From NCBI GenBank assembly GCA_039636775.1, contig CP143429.1:1364001-1428000 (forward strand): DNA of 64,000 nucleotides. Reading direction: 5' to 3'. This stretch comes from Micrococcaceae bacterium Sec5.8. GTDB lineage: Bacteria > Actinomycetota > Actinomycetes > Actinomycetales > Micrococcaceae. The notes below the pieces were generated by a model. The model was not told the DNA's origin. It ran no database searches and saw only the letters and a program-made list of their open reading frames with translations. Of this stretch, positions 29,779 to 38,796 are shown piece after piece; position 1 is the first letter of the stretch; each line of letters starts with the position of its first letter. The translations under genes and the position numbers were made by a program.

Positions 29779-31469
29779 TGCTGTCCCTCTGTGGTCACTG
29801 TCGCCGGCGATGCAGCCGGCGACACTGCCGGCGGCGCCGGCAGTGTGACGCGGAACAGGGCCCCGGCCGGGCTCGTGATTGTCATGGTACCGCCCAGCCG
29901 CTGGACCGCCTGCCGGACCAGGGCAAGGCCGAGCCCCCGCCCGAAGGGCCCCGGTGTTTTGGTGCTGAAACCGTGCCGGAAAATGGCCTCCACGGCCTGC
30001 GGATCAATGCCCGGTCCGCTGTCCTCCACCGTGATGTCCAGGGACTCCGCGCCCGCCTCCACGGTGAGTTCCACGAGTTTCGGAGCCGGCGACTCGGCGG
30101 CGGCGTCAATCGCGTTGTCCAGCAGGTTGCCCAGGATCGCCACGAGGTCCTGCACGGCCAAACCGGTCACAGCCGGTTCTCCGGTGCCGTTCCCCACGGT
30201 GTTGAGCGTCAGTTCGACGCCCCGCTCATGGGCCTCGGCGGCTTTGCCCATGATGAGGGCTCCCAGCACGGGTTCGTCCAGGGAGCTCACCAGGTCATCG
30301 GTCAGCCGCTGGCTCAGCTCCAGGTCCTGGGTGGCGAACGCCAGTGCTTCCGTGCCGCGTCCGAGCTCCATCAGCGACACGATCGTGTGGAGCCGGTTGG
30401 CGTGCTCGTGGGTCTGGGCGCGCAGGGCATCGGAGAGGGTGCGCATGGTCTCCAGCTCGCTGCCCAGGGATTCGATTTCCGTGCGGTCGCGGATGGTGGC
30501 TACAGTCCCGTAAACGGCCGGGCTGGTCCGTCCGCCGGCGGAACGGGGTCCGATGGCGGGACCCTGGTTCACCACGAGGATCCGCGGGCCGGTCAGGTGG
30601 ATCTCGTCCAGCGTGGTCCGGCCGGACTCGAACAGCTCCCTCAGGCTGGGTGCCAGGGGGAGCTCAGCGAGCGACGGCGCGTCCCGCCCGCCGCCCTCGG
30701 ACGCGCCGCCGGCGTCGGACGCGCCCGGCGGAAGTTCCAACAACTCCGCGGCCTGGTCGTTGTACATGACAACCTTGCCCTTGGGATCAATGAGAATGAC
30801 GCCCTCCCGCACGGAGTGGAGCACCGATTCGTAATACGCGAAGAGCTGGGCGAGCTGCTCGGGGCCCCAGCCGCGCGTGACCCGGCGCAAATACCGCCCC
30901 AACAGCCAGGACGCCACCGATCCGCCGGCCAGCAGGGCCAGCGCAATCGCGATGAGAGCCGGCAGCCGGCCGGAGACGGCAACGTCCACGGTGCGGACGG
31001 TTACGCCCGCCGCCACCAGCGCCCGCACCGTGCCCTCGGCGTCCTTGACCGGAGCGATGGTCCGCACGGAGGGGCCCAGAGTGCCGGCCATGATCTCGGT
31101 AAACACCTGGCCCTGCAGTGCGGCGTCGATCGAACCAATGTACGGCCGGCCCAGTTCCTCTTCACGGGGATGCGTCCACCGGGTGCGGTCCGGTGCCATG
31201 ATCGTGATGAAATCAGCGTCGGCGTCCGCCATCACCTTCAAGGCATACGGCTGGAGCAAGGCAGCAGGATCTGCAGCGCTCGCCGCGTCCAGCACCAGCG
31301 GGTTGTCCGCCACCGCCGTCGCGACGGCGGCCATCCTGCGGCCGGCTTCGTCGTAGGCATGGTCGCGTGCATCGACAAAAGTGGCCGTGCCGACGACGGC
31401 CGTCAAGCTGAGGATAAACAGCAGATGCGCCACGAAGAGCCGCCTGGCGATGCTCCAGCGGTGGATCAT
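29775..31469 (-). CDS. CitA/DcuS-type sensor histidine kinase
   Basis: The protein has 564 residues: TM1 at about 10-32, an extracytoplasmic sensor domain, TM2 at about 175-197, a PAS domain (YYESVLHSVREGVILIDPKG onward), then the phospho-acceptor helix THEHANRLHTIVSLMELG and an HATPase domain (GNLLDNAIDAA, then DSGPGID and FGRGLGLALV). This is the architecture of citrate, fumarate or malate sensors. The start at 31469 (MIHRWSIARRL) has GGAGGG 6-7 bases upstream; the longer frame to 31499 lacks a site. It is divergent from the dicarboxylate transporter gene, which fixes its likely role. Confidence 0.9.
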   Translation of the reverse strand: MIHRWSIARRLFVAHLLFILSLTAVVGTATFVDARDHAYDEAGRRMAAVATAVADNPLVLDAASAADPAALLQPYALKVMADADADFITIMAPDRTRWTHPREEELGRPYIGSIDAALQGQVFTEIMAGTLGPSVRTIAPVKDAEGTVRALVAAGVTVRTVDVAVSGRLPALIAIALALLAGGSVASWLLGRYLRRVTRGWGPEQLAQLFAYYESVLHSVREGVILIDPKGKVVMYNDQAAELLELPPGASDAGGASEGGGRDAPSLAELPLAPSLRELFESGRTTLDEIHLTGPRILVVNQGPAIGPRSAGGRTSPAVYGTVATIRDRTEIESLGSELETMRTLSDALRAQTHEHANRLHTIVSLMELGRGTEALAFATQDLELSQRLTDDLVSSLDEPVLGALIMGKAAEAHERGVELTLNTVGNGTGEPAVTGLAVQDLVAILGNLLDNAIDAAAESPAPKLVELTVEAGAESLDITVEDSGPGIDPQAVEAIFRHGFSTKTPGPFGRGLGLALVRQAVQRLGGTMTITSPAGALFRVTLPAPPAVSPAASPATVTTEGQQ

Positions 31470-31607
31470 CAACACCCTCCATGACCAATATGAACGCAAC
31501 GGTGATGCGCGTCACTGAATCCCCAATGATGGTGGAACACGCAGAACGGACGCGATGGGCCCACAGCCGGTGCCGCACCAACGTCCAGCCTATCCAAGGA
31601 GAACACC

Positions 31608-32963
31608 ATGACCTCTCAACGAGGAGAGTCAGCGGCAAAGGTCGCGACGCCGGTCAAGAAGCGCAAGAGGCTCGACAAGTCCCATTATCTCTACATCGCG
31701 GTCATCGTGGCCGTCGTCCTGGGCGCCCTCGTCGGGCTGATGTTCCCGGAGGTCGGCAAGTCCCTGAAGCCGCTGGGTGACGGATTCATCAAACTCATCA
31801 AAATGATGATCGGCCCGGTTATTTTCTGCACCATCGTCCTGGGCATCGGTTCCATCGCCAAGGCGGCCACTGTGGGCAAGGTCGGCGGCCTGGCCCTCGG
31901 GTACTTCATGGTGATGTCCACCTTCGCGCTGGCCATCGGCCTGGTCGTTGGTAACCTGATCCACCCGGGCGAGGGCCTCAAGCTCGCACCCTATGACCCG
32001 AACAAAAAGGCGGCCACCGACAGCACGGTCGACTTCCTGCTGGGCATCATCCCGGGCGACATCCCGGTCCTGCCGACGCTGCTCGCCGCTCTGCTGGTGG
32101 GCTTCGCCCTCCAGCAGATGGGCAAACAGGGCGCTCCCATCCTCAAAACCATCGGGTACGCCCAGGCCCTCGTGTTCCGCATTTTGGTCATGATCATGTG
32201 GCTGGCCCCGGTCGGCGCCTTCGGTGCGATCGCCGCCGTCGTCGGCGCCACGGGCGTGCAGGCCATCTTCAGCATGGCCACCTTGATGATTGCTTTCTAC
32301 ATCACCTGCGCCCTCTTCATCGTCGTGATCCTCGGCGGCCTGCTCAAGATTGTCGCCGGCGTCAACATCTTCCGGCTGATGAAGTACCTGGGCCGCGAGT
32401 ACCTGCTGATCTTCTCCACCTCATCCTCCGAAGCTGCGCTGCCCCGCCTGATCGCGAAAATGGAACACCTCGGCGTGTCCAAGCCCGTTGTTGGTGTCAC
32501 GGTCCCCACCGGCTACTCCTTCAACCTGGACGGCACCGCGATTTACCTGACAATGGCTTCACTGTTTGTCGCCAACGCCATGGGCACCCCGCTGGACCTC
32601 GGTGCGCAGGTGTCGCTGCTGATCTTCATGATCATTGCTTCCAAGGGTGCCGCCGGCGTCACCGGCGCCGGCCTGGCCACGCTGGCCGCCGGACTCCAGG
32701 CGCATGCGCCCCAGCTCCTGGGCGGCGTGGGCATGATCGTGGGCATCGACCGCTTCATGTCCGAAGCCCGGGCCTTGACGAACTTCACCGGCAACGCCGT
32801 GGCCACCGTGCTGATCGGCACGTGGGTCAAGGAGATCGACGGCGGACAGGTCGAGCGAGTCCTCTCCGGCAACGAGCCCTTCAACGAGCAGACCATGATC
32901 GCCGGCCACGGTGAGATTGGCGAGGAAGCAGCGCCCAAGCAGCCGGTTCTGGCCAACGCCTGA
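31608..32963 (+). CDS. dctA: C4-dicarboxylate:cation symporter (DctA family)
   Basis: The 451-residue DAACS-family transporter takes up succinate, fumarate or malate with H+ or Na+ across the cytoplasmic membrane. The first TM segment is YLYIAVIVAVVLGALVGLMF. The family motifs are STSSSEAALPRL (HP1 serine-rich loop) and GYSFNLDGTAIYLTMASLF (TM7 NxxGT), followed by SKGAAGVTGAG (HP2). An AAGGAGA site is 6-8 bases before the ATG. It is divergent from citA and is probably activated by the adjacent two-component system. It ends 21 bases before a T-tailed terminator. Confidence 0.93.
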   Translation: MTSQRGESAAKVATPVKKRKRLDKSHYLYIAVIVAVVLGALVGLMFPEVGKSLKPLGDGFIKLIKMMIGPVIFCTIVLGIGSIAKAATVGKVGGLALGYFMVMSTFALAIGLVVGNLIHPGEGLKLAPYDPNKKAATDSTVDFLLGIIPGDIPVLPTLLAALLVGFALQQMGKQGAPILKTIGYAQALVFRILVMIMWLAPVGAFGAIAAVVGATGVQAIFSMATLMIAFYITCALFIVVILGGLLKIVAGVNIFRLMKYLGREYLLIFSTSSSEAALPRLIAKMEHLGVSKPVVGVTVPTGYSFNLDGTAIYLTMASLFVANAMGTPLDLGAQVSLLIFMIIASKGAAGVTGAGLATLAAGLQAHAPQLLGGVGMIVGIDRFMSEARALTNFTGNAVATVLIGTWVKEIDGGQVERVLSGNEPFNEQTMIAGHGEIGEEAAPKQPVLANA

Positions 32964-32984
32964 GCCGCTCCGGACCGCACCGGA

Positions 32985-33018
32985 CCGCCCGGACGCCGCA
33001 AGGCCTCCGGGCGGTTTT
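32985..33018 (+). terminator. Rho-independent terminator after dctA
   Basis: CCGCCCGGA (32985-32993) pairs with TCCGGGCGG (33006-33014) and TTTT follows. Confidence 0.85.
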
Positions 33019-33038
33019 CCGTGCCGCGGTCGGAACGT

Positions 33039-33044
33039 TAGACT
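33039..33044 (+). promoter_or_regulatory. Candidate -10 box (TAGACT) for the parA-scpAB operon
   Basis: TAGACT lies just after the dctA terminator and would give a leader of about 85 bases before ATG 33136. No good -35 is seen at normal spacing. Confidence 0.4.
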
Positions 33045-33135
33045 TCTACCAGAGGGTTGAGGCTCAGGCAAGAGCCGCTGTCAAGGTTCGTGGATTACCG
33101 TGTCGGGAGCTGTAACCTTGGGAGGAATAAGCTCC

Positions 33136-34101
33136 ATGCTGGATCTTCAGCGGAGCGCTACAAGCACCACCATCACCGTCATCGAAAGTGTGGATAGATA
33201 CGTGAGCAGCGAACAGGGTTCAGCAACTCTGGAAGGCACCGGACTCGATCTGGAAGACGCCGTCATGGGCCCCACGGGGCGCCCTCACCGCGAGTTTCCG
33301 GAGCCCACGCCACTGTCGTCCCACGGCCCGGCGCGGGTTATCGCCATGGTGAACCAGAAGGGCGGGGTGGGGAAAACCACCTCCACCATTAACCTGGCCG
33401 CCGCGCTGGCGGAATTTGGCCGCCGTGTGCTGGTAGTGGACTTCGACCCGCAGGGGGCTTTGTCCGCCGGGCTCGGCATCAACCCACACGAACTGGACCT
33501 CACGGTCTACAACGTGCTGATGGACCGCAAAGTGGACATCCGGGACGCCATCCACAAGACCGGCGTCGAGAACCTGGACCTGCTTCCGGCCAATATCGAC
33601 CTCTCCGCCGCGGAAGTCCAGCTTGTCAACGAAGTCGCACGCGAACAGGTGCTGGACCGGGCGCTGAAGAAAGTCGAGGATGACTACGACGTCGTCCTGA
33701 TCGACTGCCAGCCTTCGCTGGGGTTGTTGACCGTCAACGCGCTGACGGCCTCCCATGGCGTCATCATCCCGCTGATTTGCGAATTCTTTGCCTTGCGCGC
33801 GGTCGCCCTGCTGGTGGAGACCATCGATAAGGTCCAGGACCGGCTCAACCCGCGGCTCCAGGTCGATGGCGTCCTTGCCACCATGTACGACGCCCGCACC
33901 CTGCACAGCCGCGAGGTCATCTCCCGGCTCGTGGAGGCCTTCGGCGACAAGGTCTTTGAAACCGTTATCAAACGGTCCATCAAGTTCGCGGATGCCACCG
34001 TCGCCGCAGAGCCCATCACCAGCTACGCCGGCAACCACATCGGCGCCGACGCGTACCGGAACCTGGCCAAAGAGCTCATTTCGCGCGGCGGCGCACCCTA
34101 G
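33136..34101 (+). CDS. ParA family ATPase (Soj-like) upstream of scpAB
   Basis: The protein has 321 residues. The deviant Walker A KGGVGKTT is at residues 75-82 in VIAMVNQKGGVGKTTSTINL, with DFDPQGALS and a DCQPSLGLLT Walker B. The 65-residue N-terminal extension is not part of the fold. ATG 33136 was chosen because GGAGG lies 10 bases upstream; GTG at 33100 or 33202 is also possible. No parB partner is present. ParA-scpA-scpB-rluB is a conserved actinobacterial order (Rv1708-Rv1711), so this orphan ParA probably works in chromosome organisation rather than plasmid partition. Confidence 0.88.
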   Translation: MLDLQRSATSTTITVIESVDRYVSSEQGSATLEGTGLDLEDAVMGPTGRPHREFPEPTPLSSHGPARVIAMVNQKGGVGKTTSTINLAAALAEFGRRVLVVDFDPQGALSAGLGINPHELDLTVYNVLMDRKVDIRDAIHKTGVENLDLLPANIDLSAAEVQLVNEVAREQVLDRALKKVEDDYDVVLIDCQPSLGLLTVNALTASHGVIIPLICEFFALRAVALLVETIDKVQDRLNPRLQVDGVLATMYDARTLHSREVISRLVEAFGDKVFETVIKRSIKFADATVAAEPITSYAGNHIGADAYRNLAKELISRGGAP

Positions 34102-34109
34102 TCAGGACC

Positions 34110-34958
34110 GTGGCAGAAACAGGCACTCCGGCGGCGGAGCTCGCTCCGGCCGGCAGGAAACCGGGTTTCGAGGTCCGGCTGGCCAACTTCACCGGCCCGT
34201 TCGACCTTCTGCTGGGCTTGATTTCCAAACACCAGCTGGACATCACGGAAGTGGCACTGTCCACCGTCACCGACGAGTTCATCAAATACACCAAGGGCCT
34301 GCAGAGCCTCGGTGCGGAATGGGCCCTCGATGAAGCCAGCGAGTTCCTCGTCATCGCGGCCACCCTGCTCGACCTCAAAGCAGCCCGGCTGCTGCCGGCC
34401 GGTGACGTTGAGGACGAGGACGACATCGCGTTGCTGGAGGCCCGGGACCTGCTTTTCGCCCGGCTCCTGCAGTACAAGGCGTTCAAGCAGGTGGCTGGCA
34501 TGCTCGGTTCCACCCTCGAACGTGAGGCCGATCGATATCCGCGCCAGGTGGCACTGGAGGGACATTTTGCAGCGCTGCTGCCGGAACTGCTCTGGCGGCA
34601 CACCCCCCGGCAGTTTGCGGCCCTGGCCGAGGCAGCGCTCCGGCCGAAAGAGGCGGCGCCCACCGAGGTGGGCCTGGCCCACCTGCACGGCAGCCCCGTC
34701 AGCGTCAAGGAACAGGCAGAACTGCTGGGCCGCCGGCTGCGGCGCGGCTCCCCGCTGACTTTCCGGGCCCTGGTCGCGGACGCCGAATCCACCCTCGTCG
34801 TGGTGGCACGCTTCCTGGCGTTGCTGGAGCTGTTCCGGGACCATGCGGTTTCGTTCGAGCAATTGCTCCCGCTGGGGGACCTGACAGTGCGGTGGACCAC
34901 CACAGCCGGGGCCTGGAGCAGCGAACACGTGAGCGAAGAATACGGAGAACAGCCATGA
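34110..34958 (+). CDS. scpA: Segregation and condensation protein A
   Basis: The 282-residue kleisin subunit of the SMC-ScpAB complex bridges SMC heads and ScpB in chromosome condensation. The hallmark N-terminal segment VRLANFTGPFDLLLGLIS is at residues 23-40, followed by TEVALSTVTDEF. The C-terminal winged-helix part, FRALVADAESTLVVVARFLALLEL, is present. The GTG start is 9 bases after the parA stop, and the ATGA overlap with scpB indicates coupling. Confidence 0.93.
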   Translation: MAETGTPAAELAPAGRKPGFEVRLANFTGPFDLLLGLISKHQLDITEVALSTVTDEFIKYTKGLQSLGAEWALDEASEFLVIAATLLDLKAARLLPAGDVEDEDDIALLEARDLLFARLLQYKAFKQVAGMLGSTLEREADRYPRQVALEGHFAALLPELLWRHTPRQFAALAEAALRPKEAAPTEVGLAHLHGSPVSVKEQAELLGRRLRRGSPLTFRALVADAESTLVVVARFLALLELFRDHAVSFEQLLPLGDLTVRWTTTAGAWSSEHVSEEYGEQP

Positions 34959-35629
34959 CCGATGCCCCCGCCCGCGCCGGATCCGATCCGGCAGAATCCA
35001 GGGGTCCCGGTGCGGAGACCCTCCCGGGCGGCGCCCGTGCGGCCCTTGAGGCTGTCCTGATGGTCATCGATCAGCCGGCAACCGCGACCGAGCTCGCCGC
35101 AGGACTGGACGTGACCGTCGACGCCGTCGAAGCACTGCTGGCGGACCTGCAACGGGAGTATAACGGCTATACTGTTAATGCCCCGGCTGTGGACGACGCC
35201 AGTTTCATCGGTTTCACCTCCACCCCCCGGGGTTTTGAATTGCGGAATATCGCCGGAGGCTGGCGGATTTACTCGCGCGCTGATTTTGCCGACATCGTCG
35301 GCAGGTTCGTGCTGGAGGGACAGAGTGCCAGGCTGACGCAGGCGGCGCTTGAAACGCTCGCCGTCATCGCTTACCGCCAGCCCGTTTCACGGGCGCGGGT
35401 GTCTGCAATTCGAGGAGTCAACGTTGACTCTGTCGTTCGGACGCTGACACAGCGGGGGTTGATCGAGGATTCGGGAACGGATCCCGAATCCGGGGCCCTC
35501 CTGTACCGGACGACGCCGCATTTCCTGGAGCGGATGGGAATCGGCTCGGTAGCGGACTTGCCGCAACTTTCCCCCCATCTTCCGGGGCTGGAGGGCATCG
35601 AAGAGTTTTATGACGCAGCAAGAATGTAG
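34955..35629 (+). CDS. scpB: Segregation and condensation protein B
   Basis: The 224-residue double winged-helix protein binds ScpA in the condensin complex. Family segments include ALEAVLMVIDQPATATELA near residue 30 and LTQAALETLAVIAYRQPVSRARVSAIRGV (partly quoted: TLAVIAYRQPVSRARV). ATG 34955 overlaps the scpA stop by 4 bases and has GGAG 6-9 bases upstream. Confidence 0.93.
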   Translation: MTDAPARAGSDPAESRGPGAETLPGGARAALEAVLMVIDQPATATELAAGLDVTVDAVEALLADLQREYNGYTVNAPAVDDASFIGFTSTPRGFELRNIAGGWRIYSRADFADIVGRFVLEGQSARLTQAALETLAVIAYRQPVSRARVSAIRGVNVDSVVRTLTQRGLIEDSGTDPESGALLYRTTPHFLERMGIGSVADLPQLSPHLPGLEGIEEFYDAARM

Positions 35630-35738
35630 GCAGGAACTACTGCCTGCGCACGGAATCCACCGGGGCAGAAGCTTTTTGCCCCAGCCGGCGGGTGTTGTCG
35701 GGAGACAGCGGCCGCAGGCCAATAACGAAGGACGGGTC

Positions 35739-36956
35739 ATGACACAGGCGGGACGCCAGGGTTCACCACGTAACAGTTCGGGACGCAACAGTGCCGGACA
35801 AAATTCGGCGCAGGGCTCAGGCCGCAGCGCGCAGGGCGGCGGATACCGCAGCGGCGGAGCCGGCTTCAAGGGCGGCAGTGACCGCCCCTTCAAGCGGCCC
35901 AAACCGCGCGAAGAGGCCTTCATCGACCCTGACCTGCAGGGCCCCGACGGTGCCGCCGCGGCCGGCCGTCCGGCCTCCGGGGACTGGAGGTCCAAGGCCC
36001 CTTCCGGCAAGGAAGCCGCCCGCAAGGCCGCCGCCCGCAAGCCCGGTTCCGGCAAGGCCCCCGGTACCCCCGGCGCCCTCAAACCCAAGCCGCGCACGGG
36101 CGCCGCTAAGTCCGCTGGGCCCCGCGCCTTCGGCAGCGAACGCTTCGGCCAGAATCTCGGACCGGTGCGCAAGCCGGCCCGTAAGCGCGGACCCCGCGCC
36201 GACGTGCCCCAGTCCGAGGTTCACGACCAGGACGGCACCCGCCTGCAAAAAGTCATGGCCTCGGCCGGCGTCGCGTCACGGCGCGTCTGTGAGGAGATGA
36301 TCGCGGAAGGCCGTGTGGAGGTCGACGGCCAGGTGGTTACCGAACTCGGCGTCCGCGTCGACCCGAAGACCGCCGTGATCCATGTGGACGGCCTGCGCAT
36401 CCAGCTCGACGAAAACATGGTCTACATGGTGTTCAACAAGCCCAAGGGCGTTGTTTCGACCATGGAGGACCCGGACGGACGTCCCTGCGTCAGTGACTTC
36501 GTCCGCAACCACCACGGCGAACGCCTCTTCCACGTCGGCCGTCTCGACGTCGCCACCGAGGGCCTGCTGCTCCTGACGAACGACGGCGAGCTCGCCAACC
36601 GCCTGACCCATCCCTCGTACGAAGTCCCCAAGACCTACCTCGTGCAGGTCCGCGGGCCCTTCCCGCAGGGCATCGGTGCCGAGCTCAAGGCCGGCGTCGA
36701 GCTCGAAGACGGCATCGCCTCGGTGGATTCCTTCAAACTCGTCGACTCCACCCCGGGACATGTGCTGATCGAGGTAGTACTGCACTCCGGGAAAAACCGG
36801 ATCGTACGGCGTCTTTTTGATGCCGTCGGTTTCCCCGTGCTCCGCCTGGTCCGGGTCAAGGTTGGTCCCATCGGCCTGGGCGACCAGCGCCAAGGCAGCA
36901 TCCGAAACCTCGGCAAGCAGGAAGTCGGCCATCTGCTGGCATCCGTAGGGCTGTAG
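35739..36956 (+). CDS. rluB: Pseudouridine synthase RluB family
   Basis: The protein has 405 residues. A basic, low-complexity N terminus of about 165 residues (rich in G, S, R, K, A and P) is followed by an S4 domain (RLQKVMASAGVASRRVCEEM) and the RsuA/RluB catalytic domain with Asp270 in HVGRLDVATEGLLLLTNDG. It isomerises a uridine in 23S rRNA helix 89 (E. coli U2605 equivalent). ATG 35739 has GAAGGA 8-13 bases upstream; a longer frame from 35610 overlaps the end of scpB and lacks a site. The disordered arm is common in actinobacterial RluB proteins. Confidence 0.92.
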   Translation: MTQAGRQGSPRNSSGRNSAGQNSAQGSGRSAQGGGYRSGGAGFKGGSDRPFKRPKPREEAFIDPDLQGPDGAAAAGRPASGDWRSKAPSGKEAARKAAARKPGSGKAPGTPGALKPKPRTGAAKSAGPRAFGSERFGQNLGPVRKPARKRGPRADVPQSEVHDQDGTRLQKVMASAGVASRRVCEEMIAEGRVEVDGQVVTELGVRVDPKTAVIHVDGLRIQLDENMVYMVFNKPKGVVSTMEDPDGRPCVSDFVRNHHGERLFHVGRLDVATEGLLLLTNDGELANRLTHPSYEVPKTYLVQVRGPFPQGIGAELKAGVELEDGIASVDSFKLVDSTPGHVLIEVVLHSGKNRIVRRLFDAVGFPVLRLVRVKVGPIGLGDQRQGSIRNLGKQEVGHLLASVGL

Positions 36957-36958
36957 GC

Positions 36959-38068
36959 GTGTCGGCCTTTCGCACCCACGGCCGCGGCCACCTCAGCGGT
37001 CCGGTGGTGGTCGTGGGGACCGGGCTCCTTGGCACCAGCATCGGGCTGGGGCTGCGGGGCCGCGGAGTGGCAGTGTTCCTCTCCGACCCCTCGCCCACCA
37101 ACCAGGCTGTGGCCGTTGATATCGGCGCCGGCCTGCCTTTGGCGCGCCTTGACGGCGAACGGCCCGAACTTGTGGTCGTCGCTGCGCCGCCGGACGTCAC
37201 GGCTGCCGTGGTGCAGCGCGCCCTTGCGGACTATCCCGAAGCAACGGTCGTGGACATCGCCAGCGTGAAAGCCGGCATCCTGGCCGAGCTCCGTGCCAGC
37301 GGTGCCGACCTCAGCCGCTACGTCGGCACCCACCCGATGGCCGGCCGGGAGAAGTCCGGCCCCGTGGCTGCCCGCGGTGAACTGTTCACCTCCATGCCGT
37401 GGGTCCTTTGCCCCGCGGAGGAGACGCTGCCCCAGGCCGTGCAGGCAGCACGTGCGCTGGCCGGAGACCTCGGCGCCGTCGTCTCCGATTTCGGGGCCGA
37501 GGAACACGATGCGGCGGTAGCGCTGGTCTCACATGTGCCGCAGGTGGTGTCCTCGCTTGTGGCCAGCAGGCTGCAGGCCACGCCCCTGCATGCGCTGTCC
37601 CTCGCCGGCAACGGGCTGCGGGACGTCACCCGGATCGCGGCAAGTGATCCCACCTTATGGGTGCAGATCCTCGGCGCGAATGCGGACAAGGTGGTGGAGA
37701 TCCTGCACGGTGTGCGCGAGGACCTCAACCGGGTCATCGGCACCCTGGAAAACCCGACAGCCCCCGGCGCCCGGTTGGATCTCGCCCAGTTGATCAGCGA
37801 AGGCAACGCCGGCCAGTCCCGCATCCCGGGCAAGCACGGCGGACCCCCGCAGGCCTACTCCTGGCTGACCGTCCTGGTGGATGACACGCCCGGACAAATC
37901 GCCAGGCTCCTGACCGAGATCGGCGAAATCGGCGTCAACCTGGAGGACCTCCGCCTGGACCACTCCTCAGGACAGAACGTGGGCATGGTGGAAATCTCCG
38001 TCCTGCCCAGCAAGCACGAACTCCTTATCGAAGCTCTCAACGACCGCGGATGGCGGGTACTCCAGTAA
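36959..38068 (+). CDS. tyrA: Prephenate dehydrogenase with C-terminal ACT domain
   Basis: The 369-residue protein oxidises prephenate to 4-hydroxyphenylpyruvate with NAD+ in tyrosine synthesis. The Rossmann GxGxxG is in VVVVGTGLLGTSIGLGL (residues about 16-32). The substrate-site motif GTHPMAGREKSGP and the helical SHVPQVVSSLVAS region follow. Residues about 285-369 form an ACT domain (LTVLVDDTPGQIARLLTEIGE) that probably binds tyrosine for feedback control. GTG starts 2 bases after the rluB stop, and its stop overlaps the cmk ATG (TAATG). Confidence 0.92.
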   Translation: MSAFRTHGRGHLSGPVVVVGTGLLGTSIGLGLRGRGVAVFLSDPSPTNQAVAVDIGAGLPLARLDGERPELVVVAAPPDVTAAVVQRALADYPEATVVDIASVKAGILAELRASGADLSRYVGTHPMAGREKSGPVAARGELFTSMPWVLCPAEETLPQAVQAARALAGDLGAVVSDFGAEEHDAAVALVSHVPQVVSSLVASRLQATPLHALSLAGNGLRDVTRIAASDPTLWVQILGANADKVVEILHGVREDLNRVIGTLENPTAPGARLDLAQLISEGNAGQSRIPGKHGGPPQAYSWLTVLVDDTPGQIARLLTEIGEIGVNLEDLRLDHSSGQNVGMVEISVLPSKHELLIEALNDRGWRVLQ

Positions 38069-38796
38069 TGACCCAGGAACTTATCTCTTCCGTGGACGTC
38101 CTCCGCCCCGGAAAGAGCCTCGTCGTGGCCATCGACGGGCCGTCCGGTTCGGGCAAGTCCAGCGTCAGCAAAGAGGTGGCACGCCGGCTCAAACTGGCCT
38201 ACCTCGACACCGGCGCCATGTACCGGGCCCTGACCTGGTTTTGCCTGGACGCCGGCACGGACCTGGACGACGGCGCCGCCGTCGAGGCAGCCTCCAGGAC
38301 TTTCCCGCTGCAGATCAGCACGAGCCCGCAGGAAGAATTCGTCCGGGTCGGCGGCACCGATATCACCGACGCCATCCGGGAACCATCGATCTCGGCCGCC
38401 GTCAGCGCTGTCGCCACCACCCTTGGCGCCCGCACCGAACTGATCCGCCGGCAGCGTGAGCTGATCGAGAAGCATCACCACCGCATGGTGGTCGAAGGGC
38501 GGGACATCACCACCGTCGTCGCCCCTTCCGCCGAAGTGCGGATGCTGCTGACAGCTAGCGAGGAGGCGCGCCTGCGCCGGCGGGGCATTCAGCTCGGGGG
38601 CAGCCAGAACGCCGAACAGCTCGCGGCCCAGGTCACGGCCCGGGACGCCAAGGACTCCACTGTGGTGAACTTCACCCGGGCCGCCGACGGCGTGGTGACG
38701 CTGGACTCCTCGGACCTCGATTTCGCCGGGACCGTCGACGCCGCCCTCAGCATTGTTTCCCGCATCGTCAACCACGAAGCGCTCCACCGTGACTGA
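38068..38796 (+). CDS. cmk: Cytidylate kinase
   Basis: The 242-residue protein phosphorylates CMP and dCMP with ATP. The P-loop is GPSGSGKS at residues 24-31. The NMP-binding segment LDTGAMYRALTW and the EGRDITTVVAP motif, characteristic of CMP kinases, are intact. ATG 38068 shares its A with the tyrA stop; a GTG 18 bases upstream is within tyrA. Confidence 0.94.
   Translation: MTQELISSVDVLRPGKSLVVAIDGPSGSGKSSVSKEVARRLKLAYLDTGAMYRALTWFCLDAGTDLDDGAAVEAASRTFPLQISTSPQEEFVRVGGTDITDAIREPSISAAVSAVATTLGARTELIRRQRELIEKHHHRMVVEGRDITTVVAPSAEVRMLLTASEEARLRRRGIQLGGSQNAEQLAAQVTARDAKDSTVVNFTRAADGVVTLDSSDLDFAGTVDAALSIVSRIVNHEALHRD

Noticed and set aside
29778..31484. 568-residue plus-strand frame over the CitA-type kinase
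   Set aside because: No recognisable domain; the minus strand has intact kinase, PAS and TM features and a good ribosome site.
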